NCBI GenBank assembly: GCA_002327965.1 | Contig: DCVB01000089.1 | Location: forward strand, 1-23,605 | Direction of reading: 5' to 3' | DNA from: Candidatus Aminicenantes bacterium UBA2199 | Lineage (GTDB): Bacteria; Acidobacteriota; Aminicenantia; UBA2199 | Length of the DNA stretch: 23,605 nucleotides | Shown: in pieces, positions 18,919-23,605 of the stretch | Layout of the letters: the number at the start of each line of letters is the position of its first letter | How positions within the stretch are numbered: position 1 is the first letter of the stretch | Notes under the pieces: model-generated | What the model was told of the DNA's origin: nothing | What the model saw: the letters and a program-made list of their open reading frames with translations, nothing else | Database searches by the model: none | Program-made: the position numbers and the translations under genes

Positions 18919-21282
18919 TCAGAACTCCTGGTGCTCGGTCCGGCGAATGATCTCTTCCTGCAATTCTGGCCCGACGTCGACGAAGTAGTCGCTATAGCCG
19001 GCCACGCGCACGATCAGGTCGCGGTGCTTTTCCGGCTCCCGCTGGGCGGCGCGCAGGGTGGCGGCGTCGACCACGTTGAACTGCAGGTGGTGGCCGTTCA
19101 TGCCGAAGTAGGCGCGCACCAGCTGGCCGAGGCGGGCGATGCCCTCCTCGCCGGAGAGCAGCGCCGGCGCGAACTTCTGGTTGAGCAGCGTGCCGCCGGT
19201 GCGCAAATGGTCGATCTTGGCCGCAGACCTCAGTACCGCCGTCGGCCCCTTGCGGTCGGAGCCCTGCACCGGCGAGATACCCTCGGAGAGGGGCTCGTGG
19301 GCGCGGCGCCCGTCGGGGGTGGCGCCGGTCTTCCTGCCGAAATAGATATGGACGGTGGTGGGCAGGAGGTTGAGGCGGTAATGGCCGCCTCGCATGTTGG
19401 GCCGGCCGTCGACGGCGCGGAAGACCATTTCGAACACCTCGCGGCCGATGGCGTCGGCGCGCTCGTCGTCGTTGCCCCAGCGCGGCGTCTTGTTCAGCAG
19501 CAGCTGGCGGGTCCTTTCGCTGCCGCGGAAGTCGCTGCGCAGGGCCCGGAGCAGCCCGGCCATGGACAGGCTCTTCAGGGCGAAAACATGGTGGTTGACG
19601 GCGCTCAGGGCGTCGCTGATCGTCCCCAGGCCGACCCCCTGGATGTAGGAGGTGTTGTAGCGGGCGCCGCCGTCGTGGTAATCGCGGCCGCGGGCGATGC
19701 AGTCGTCGATGAGTAGCGAGAGGAAGGGGACGGGGAGGTCGCGGGAGTAGAGGCGGTCGATGACGTTGCTGCCGCGCACCTTGACGTCCACAAAAAAGCG
19801 CAGCTGCTTCTCGAAGGCGGCCAGCAGGTCGGAAAACCCGCCGAAACCGGCCGGGTCGCCGGTGCGCAGTCCGATGAGCTTGTTGCTGAGCGGGTCGCGG
19901 CCGTCGTTGAGGGTGATCTCCAGCACCTTGACCAAGTTGAAGTAGCCGGTCAGGATATAAGCTTCGCGGCCGAAGGCGCCGGTCTCCACGCAGCCCGAGG
20001 CGCCGCCGCGCCGGGCGTCAGCCAGTGACTTGCCCTGGCGCAGCATCTCGGCCACCAGCGCCTCGGAGTTGAACAGCGAGGGCTGGCCGAAGCCGGTGCG
20101 CACGATCTTCAGCGCCCGCTGCAGGAAGGCGTCGGGGTTCTTTTCGCTGACCTGCACCATGGAGCTGGGCTGTAGCAGGCGCATCTCCTCGATCACCTCG
20201 AGGATCAGGTAGGAGACCTCGTTGACGCCGTCCTTGCCGTCGGGGTCGACGCCGCCGGTGTTGATCAGGGCGAAATCGGTGTAAGTGCCGCTCTCCTCGG
20301 CCGTCACCCCCACCTTGGGTGGCGAGGGGTGGTTGTTGAACTTCACCCAGAAGGCCTGCAGCAGCTCGCGGGCCTTTTCGCGGTCCAGGCTGCCGTCGGC
20401 CAGGCCGCGGCGGTAAAAGGGCAGCAGGTGCTGGTCGAGGCGGCCGGGGTTGAAGGCGTCCCAGGGGTTGGCCTCGCTGATCACCCCCAGGTGGATGAAC
20501 CAGTAGTGCTGCAGGGCCTCGTGGAAATCTCGCGGGGCGTGGGCCGGGACATGCTCGCAGACAACGGCGATGCGCCGCAGCTCCCGGCGCCGCGAAGCGT
20601 TCTTTTCCCTTTTCGCCAGCTGCCGCGCCCGGGCGGCGTAACGGCGGGCGAAAGCGATGACGGCGCCGGCGGCCTCTTCCATGGCCAACAGCTCCTCGCG
20701 CCTGGCCAGCGCCAGCGGGTCGTTCAGGAAATCCAGCGCCTGGAGGGCGGCGCGGGTCTCGGCCTGCAGGTCAAGGAGGCCTTTTTCGTAGATCTTCTCG
20801 CCGCAGACGGTGTGGCCGGGGGCGCGCTGCTCCATGAACTCGGTGAACACTCCCGCCTCGTAAGCGTCAAGCCATTCGGGTTCCATGAGCGCGAACAGCT
20901 TCTCGCGCATGGTCCTGCCCCGCCAAAAAGGGATGATCTCCCCGGCGAAGTCGCGGCGTGTCGCGGCGCTGACGCGGAAGCGCGTCTTTTCGCGGCGGTC
21001 GAGCACGTCCAGATCGCGCAGGGAATGGCAGGTGATCTCCGGGTAGGATGGGGTGGCCTTGGCCGCCGGGCCGCGCTCGCCGACGATCAGTTCGCCAGGC
21101 AGGATGGCGATCTTCTTGCGGTTCATCAGATAGGCGAAGGCGCCAGAGCGCTGGCGCGGTACGGATAGGCCGTCGGCGGCGCCGCTCCTGTAGTAGCGGG
21201 TCAGCAGCACGCCGCGTTCGCTGGACAGGGCGGGAACGGCCCGCAAGGAGCGGGCGCGCAGTCTGCGGATCCGTTCGGTCAT
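18919..21282 (-). CDS. hypD: Glycyl radical enzyme, trans-4-hydroxy-L-proline dehydratase type (HypD)
   Basis: A 787-residue cytoplasmic glycyl radical enzyme. The radical Gly762 is in RVAGYSDYF, and the thiyl Cys431 and base Glu433 are in SGCVETGAFGREAYILTGY. These positions sit three residues below the Cys434/Gly765 I recall for the Clostridioides difficile enzyme of nearly equal length. Other shared stretches are EAGVFTEFMEQRAPGHTVCG, VPAHAPRDFHEALQHYWF, WDAFNPGRLDQHL, SGTYTDF and DGVNEVSYLILEV. The family removes water from hydroxyproline to give pyrroline-5-carboxylate for ProC; no proC is in the window. The ATG is 1 nt after the activase stop with GGAGG upstream. Unlike glycerol dehydratase or CutC, it has the CVET-G-FG-EAY signature. 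Substrate assignment is strong but by similarity. Confidence 0.87.
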   Translation of the reverse strand: MTERIRRLRARSLRAVPALSSERGVLLTRYYRSGAADGLSVPRQRSGAFAYLMNRKKIAILPGELIVGERGPAAKATPSYPEITCHSLRDLDVLDRREKTRFRVSAATRRDFAGEIIPFWRGRTMREKLFALMEPEWLDAYEAGVFTEFMEQRAPGHTVCGEKIYEKGLLDLQAETRAALQALDFLNDPLALARREELLAMEEAAGAVIAFARRYAARARQLAKREKNASRRRELRRIAVVCEHVPAHAPRDFHEALQHYWFIHLGVISEANPWDAFNPGRLDQHLLPFYRRGLADGSLDREKARELLQAFWVKFNNHPSPPKVGVTAEESGTYTDFALINTGGVDPDGKDGVNEVSYLILEVIEEMRLLQPSSMVQVSEKNPDAFLQRALKIVRTGFGQPSLFNSEALVAEMLRQGKSLADARRGGASGCVETGAFGREAYILTGYFNLVKVLEITLNDGRDPLSNKLIGLRTGDPAGFGGFSDLLAAFEKQLRFFVDVKVRGSNVIDRLYSRDLPVPFLSLLIDDCIARGRDYHDGGARYNTSYIQGVGLGTISDALSAVNHHVFALKSLSMAGLLRALRSDFRGSERTRQLLLNKTPRWGNDDERADAIGREVFEMVFRAVDGRPNMRGGHYRLNLLPTTVHIYFGRKTGATPDGRRAHEPLSEGISPVQGSDRKGPTAVLRSAAKIDHLRTGGTLLNQKFAPALLSGEEGIARLGQLVRAYFGMNGHHLQFNVVDAATLRAAQREPEKHRDLIVRVAGYSDYFVDVGPELQEEIIRRTEHQEF

Positions 21283-21283
21283 G

Positions 21284-22195
21284 TCAGCCTCCGATGATGA
21301 CGGTCGAACCGTTTCTGGCGAATACCTTCCCGGCCCTTTCCTGCAGCTCGCTGGAGGGCGGGGCGGTGTCTGGGAGAACGGCGTCTAGGCCCAGGCGCAG
21401 GCGCTTGGCAACGTAGCCGCGATGGTAGGGGAGGAGGTGCAGCGGGTGGTGGCCCGGCAGCGATGCGCAGAAATCCGCCAGTGCCCGCAGGTCGTTGTCA
21501 GCGTCGTTCACGCCGGGTATCAGCGGTACGCGGACGGCCAGCGGCGCCCCGGAGAGCGAGAGCTTTTTCAGGTTTTCCAGGATCAGTCGGTTGGAAATGC
21601 CGGTGTAGCGCCGGTGGCGCTCGTCGTCGATGAGCTTCAGGTCATATAGGAAGAGGTCCACCAGGGGCAGCAACTCCTCGAAAAGGGAGAACGGGGCATG
21701 TCCCGAGGTGTCGACCGAGGCGTGGATGCCTTGGGCGCGGCAGGCCAGAAGCAGCCCGCGCAGGAACGCGGGCTGGGACAGCGGCTCGCCGCCCGAGAAG
21801 GTCACGCCGCCCCCCGATTCCTTGTAAAAAGGGATGTCGCGGGCCGCTTCCTCCATGATTTCGGGGACGGACACCGTCCTGCCTGCGGACTGGAGTGCCT
21901 CGGCGGGGCAGATCTCGGCGCAGGCGCCGCAGCCGTCGCACAGGCCCCGGTCGAGCCTGATGACGCCGCGAACCTTTTTCAGCGCACCCTGCGGGCATGA
22001 AGCCAGGCAATCGCGGCAGCCCCTGATGCAGCGGTCGGCGAAGACCATGATCTCGGGCTCGCAAGCGATCCCCTCCGGGTTGTGGCACCAGGCGCAGCGC
22101 AGCGGGCAGCCCTTCAGAAAAACGGTGGTGCGGATGCCCGGGCCGTCGTGAACGGCGAATTTCTTGATGTCGAAAATGATGCCTGAAGAGTTCAT
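21284..22195 (-). CDS. Glycyl-radical-enzyme activating protein (radical SAM, 8Fe ferredoxin insert)
   Basis: A 303-residue radical SAM activase. CPLRCAWC (CX3CX2C) binds the SAM-cleaving 4Fe-4S cluster, and FSGGEPL is the SAM GGE motif. Two ferredoxin-type sets, CIRGCRDCLASCP and CDGCGACAEICP, are the extra clusters of the activases serving non-PFL glycyl radical dehydratases. It abstracts hydrogen from Gly762 of the downstream enzyme under anaerobic conditions. The start is ATG 22195 (MNSSGIIFDIKKFAVHDGPG), where family similarity begins; reading from 22237 would begin inside the -35 box. There is no Shine-Dalgarno, and the promoter is 13 nt upstream. Transcribed before and with hypD. Confidence 0.95.
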   Translation of the reverse strand: MNSSGIIFDIKKFAVHDGPGIRTTVFLKGCPLRCAWCHNPEGIACEPEIMVFADRCIRGCRDCLASCPQGALKKVRGVIRLDRGLCDGCGACAEICPAEALQSAGRTVSVPEIMEEAARDIPFYKESGGGVTFSGGEPLSQPAFLRGLLLACRAQGIHASVDTSGHAPFSLFEELLPLVDLFLYDLKLIDDERHRRYTGISNRLILENLKKLSLSGAPLAVRVPLIPGVNDADNDLRALADFCASLPGHHPLHLLPYHRGYVAKRLRLGLDAVLPDTAPPSSELQERAGKVFARNGSTVIIGG

Positions 22196-22199
22196 GTTG

Positions 22200-22218
22200 C
22201 TGATATCTGATATATCAG
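22200..22218. promoter_or_regulatory. Candidate operator for the GntR regulator
   Basis: A perfect 12-bp palindrome CTGATATATCAG (22207-22218) abuts an extra half-site CTGATAT (22200-22206). It covers the -10 and start region of the activase promoter, an ideal place for repression. The divergent GntR/FCD protein is the obvious candidate binder; that link is inference. Confidence 0.65.
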
Positions 22219-22237
22219 TAATCAATGGCCCTGTCAA
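22209..22237 (-). promoter_or_regulatory. Promoter of the activase-hypD operon
   Basis: On the minus strand a perfect TTGACA (22237-22232), a 17-nt spacer and TATATC (22214-22209). Initiation near 22202 leaves a leader of about 7 nt before ATG 22195. Confidence 0.75.
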
Positions 22238-22256
22238 TAGGGAAAAGCGGAAGAGA

Positions 22257-22424
22257 GTAGTCAGTAGTTAGTAGTTAGTAGAAGACTGCAATAAACGCAA
22301 AAAAAGATTCTTTTTCCGGATTGCAAGGATTCCAATGAATCAAGCACCATTTTTTTTATGGAATTGGGATCGCTGAAAGGCTCTTCTTCCGTCTACTAAC
22401 TACTGACTACTAACTACTGGCTAC
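22257..22424. repeat. Heptamer array III: converging GTAGTYA arrays
   Basis: The left arm has GTAG at 22257, 22264, 22271 and 22278; the right arm has CTAC at 22393, 22400, 22407, 22414 and 22421, all 7 nt apart. The arms are inverted copies but differ by one heptamer unit. Inside, GATTCCAAT (22328-22336) pairs with ATTGGGATC (22363-22371) with one mismatch, and CCAT/ATGG flank a T-run at the apex. It fills the gap between the divergent activase and GntR promoters; no gene is supported there. Confidence 0.9.
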
Positions 22425-22436
22425 TTTTTTCCTGAC

Positions 22437-22466
22437 TTGCTTATGAACTTTTTTCTGCGCTATACT
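22437..22466 (+). promoter_or_regulatory. Promoter of the gntR-family gene
   Basis: TTGCTT (22437-22442), an 18-nt spacer and TATACT (22461-22466). Only 6 nt separate the -10 from ATG 22473, so the transcript should start at or next to the A of the ATG. Confidence 0.62.
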
Positions 22467-22472
22467 TCCGCC

Positions 22473-23153
22473 ATGCAAAAAACGCCGGGGAAGCTGCTCG
22501 TGAAATCGCTCAAGGAACAGGTCTACGATTACCTGCGCCAGCAGTTCCAGAAGCACCGCCTGCAGCCGGGCGAGACCATCAACATGAAAGCTACGGCCAG
22601 GATGCTGGGCGTCAGCAAGACCCCCCTGCGCGACGCCCTGATCCAGCTGGAAATGGAGGGTTTCGTCACCATCAGCCCGCGGCGGGGCATCTACGTCAAC
22701 TCGCTGCCGCTGGAGGAGATCCGCGAGTTCTACCAGGTGATCGGCGCCCTGGAGAGCGCGGCGCTGACCACCTCCTTCCCCAGGCTGGGGCCAGCCGGCA
22801 TCAAGAAGATGGACCTGCTGAACCGCCAGATGCAGAAGGCCATCGATGCCGGCAATTTTGACCTGTTCTACGGGAAGAACCTGCAATTCCATGACGTTTT
22901 CATCGAACCCTGCGGCAACCGCAACCTGGTGCGCATCCTCGACAATATGAAGAAGCGCCTGTACGATTTTCCCCAGAAGCGGCAGTGGATCAAGGAGTGG
23001 GAGGAATCCTCGATCCGCGAGCACCAGGAGATCGTCGATTTCCTGGCCGCCGGCGACCCGCAATCGGCATCGCTCTTCCTGCGCGACGTCCACTGGTCCT
23101 ACTCCGTCCAGGAAAAATACATCCGCAAGTACTACGGCGCCGCGAAAACATAG
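22473..23153 (+). CDS. GntR-family regulator, FadR/FCD subfamily
   Basis: A 226-residue transcription factor. Residues 12-75 are the GntR winged helix (ATARMLGVSKTPLRDALIQL, then FVTISPRRGIYV). Residues about 82-215 are the all-helical FCD effector domain, with the metal-site pattern NLQFH, a His in REHQEIVDFL and a His in RDVHWSYS, so a metal-assisted carboxylate ligand is likely. ATG 22473 is preferred over upstream codons because the promoter -10 lies just before it and the protein begins with a normal GntR N-terminus. There is no Shine-Dalgarno; probably leaderless. Divergent from the activase-hypD operon, which it probably controls; hydroxyproline or a related acid is a plausible but unproven ligand. 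Confidence 0.92.
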   Translation: MQKTPGKLLVKSLKEQVYDYLRQQFQKHRLQPGETINMKATARMLGVSKTPLRDALIQLEMEGFVTISPRRGIYVNSLPLEEIREFYQVIGALESAALTTSFPRLGPAGIKKMDLLNRQMQKAIDAGNFDLFYGKNLQFHDVFIEPCGNRNLVRILDNMKKRLYDFPQKRQWIKEWEESSIREHQEIVDFLAAGDPQSASLFLRDVHWSYSVQEKYIRKYYGAAKT

Positions 23154-23186
23154 GCTTTGTTTTTCCTCCCCGGGTTCGAAAAATTA

Positions 23187-23215
23187 TTGACAGGAAAAAT
23201 ATTCTCGGTTATAAT
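23187..23215 (+). promoter_or_regulatory. Consensus promoter of the tRNA-Gln/tRNA-Glu unit
   Basis: Perfect TTGACA (23187-23192), 17-nt spacer and perfect TATAAT (23210-23215), 10 nt before the mature 5' end of tRNA-Gln. It is the strongest promoter match in the window. Confidence 0.92.
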
Positions 23216-23225
23216 TGTGCCGTGC

Positions 23226-23299
23226 TGGGAAGTCGTCCAATGGCAGGACATATGACTCTGGATCATATTATCGGGGTTCGAGTCCCTGCTTCCCAGCCA
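23226..23299 (+). tRNA. tRNA-Gln (CUG)
   Basis: 74 nt with encoded CCA. The acceptor stem TGGGAAG pairs with CTTCCCA, the T arm contains GGTTCGAGTCC, and the anticodon stem TATGA/TCATA encloses the loop CTCTGGA with anticodon CTG. It reads CAG codons. Confidence 0.96.
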
Positions 23300-23313
23300 T
23301 TATTCCCCAGCGC

Positions 23314-23388
23314 GGCGCTATCGTCTAGGGGTTAGGACGGGTGATTCTCAGTCACTAAACCGGGGTTCGAATCCCCGTAGCGCTGCCA
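23314..23388 (+). tRNA. tRNA-Glu (CUC)
   Basis: 75 nt with encoded CCA, 14 nt after tRNA-Gln and probably co-transcribed. The acceptor stem GGCGCTA pairs with TAGCGCT (one G-T), the anticodon stem GGTGA/TCACT encloses TTCTCAG with anticodon CTC, and the T arm is CGGGG-TTCGAAT-CCCCG. It reads GAG codons. Pieces of this gene recur just downstream. Confidence 0.96.
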
Positions 23389-23416
23389 TTTCCTTGAAAT
23401 CGCTATCTTGTCTATC

Positions 23417-23433
23417 CGAACCCCGGTTTAGTG
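23417..23433 (-). repeat. 17-nt inverted copy of the tRNA-Glu anticodon/T-arm junction
   Basis: Perfect reverse complement of tRNA-Glu 23353-23369, 28 nt after the tRNA end. With the direct fragment that follows it also makes an 11-bp hairpin (23417-23427 with 23438-23448, 10-nt loop). Confidence 0.93.
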
Positions 23434-23437
23434 TATC

Positions 23438-23542
23438 ACCGGGGTTCGACCGATTCGCGGTCAGCGAATCGGGACGGCGAGCGAAGCGAGCCGCCCCCTT
23501 GGGGCGCGCGTCAGCAGACGCGCGTCAATCCCCGTAGCGCTG
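23438..23542 (+). other. Split tRNA-Glu 3' fragment interrupted by a hairpin-rich element of about 78 bp
   Basis: Positions 23438-23449 repeat tRNA-Glu 23359-23370, and 23527-23542 repeat 23370-23385, so the tRNA 3' end is duplicated but split within the T-loop. The insert, about 23450-23526, holds three perfect stems: 23450-23458/23464-23472 (9 bp), 23492-23497/23501-23506 (6 bp) and 23505-23512/23517-23524 (8 bp). An 8-bp stem (23536-23543/23558-23565) follows. It encodes no ORF. It may be a small palindromic mobile element or a remnant of tRNA-targeted integration. Confidence 0.8.
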
Positions 23543-23605
23543 TAGCTTCCAGAAATAACAGCGCTAGGTGGTGTCGCCAGAAGCCTCGCGAAGGCCTCGG
23601 CTTGG

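Noticed and set aside
18919..21282. Pyruvate formate-lyase, glycerol/propanediol dehydratase or choline TMA-lyase
   Set aside because: Pyruvate formate-lyase has adjacent Cys-Cys, and the others differ around the CVE motif; CVETGAFGREAY and the flanking segments fit hydroxyproline dehydratase.
17394..22424. CRISPR array for the repeated intergenic blocks
   Set aside because: Units are 6-7 nt with no spacers, arms are inverted, and there are no cas genes.
22391..22430. Right arm of array III plus T6 as an intrinsic terminator
   Set aside because: The loop would be over 100 nt and no known transcript enters from upstream; the genes on either side diverge from it.
23168..23180. A CCCGGGTTCGAAA segment before the tRNA promoter as another T-arm remnant
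   Set aside because: Too short and lacks the matching 3' half; may be chance.

Overview
The window is GC-rich chromosomal DNA from a bacterium with a double membrane. It carries a type IV pilus minor-pilin/PilY1 operon, a TonB-like C-terminal domain and a lipoprotein-like gene. An oxygen-sensitive glycyl radical enzyme points to an anaerobic lifestyle. The DUF4388 protein, the large Hanks-type kinase and the pilus operon would fit an Acidobacteriota/Aminicenantota-like or deltaproteobacterial-grade organism. That placement is inference only; no taxonomic marker is present.

Layout. (1) 1-3917, minus strand: a tightly overlapping operon purF > DUF4388 protein > tiny membrane ORF > miaA > hflX, with hflX cut by the window edge. 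(2) 4040-10568, plus strand: a 4-TM protein, a 1140-residue pseudo-receiver/Ser-Thr kinase/TonB_C fusion, a small coiled-coil protein, folC, a zinc-ribbon membrane protein and a 55-residue membrane ORF. (3) 10791-17334, plus: the minor-pilin operon fimT-pilV-pilW-pilX-pilY1, ending in a strong intrinsic terminator. (4) 17800-18528, plus: a lipoprotein-like Ig-domain protein. (5) 18919-22195, minus: a radical-SAM activase and a glycyl radical enzyme that closely resembles trans-4-hydroxy-L-proline dehydratase (the glycyl-radical HypD, not the hydrogenase-maturation HypD). A GntR/FCD regulator (22473-23153, plus) is divergent from them. (6) 23187-23605: a consensus promoter, tRNA-Gln(CUG), tRNA-Glu(CUC), then a mosaic of tRNA-Glu fragments carrying a hairpin-rich insert.

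The most striking content is non-coding. Three AT-richer intergenic blocks (about 17394-17740, 18537-18712, 22257-22424) hold short degenerate words repeated at a strict 7-nt period. Each array has an inverted partner array, also in 7-nt register, 90-250 nt away. The words differ between loci (CGGTNNA, TTCCAAA, GTARGGC, GTAGTYA), but the period and the converging layout are the same. A single-arm heptamer run (AAAAGGN) also forms the tail of the 55-codon ORF. The blocks lie in co-directional, convergent and divergent gene contexts, so ordinary termination does not explain all of them.

A second pattern concerns starts. Genes at the head of an operon (purF, the activase, gntR, possibly the 4-TM gene) have an ATG within about 6-13 nt of a recognisable -10 box and no Shine-Dalgarno, suggesting leaderless mRNAs. 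Most operon-internal genes have good GGAGG-type sites.
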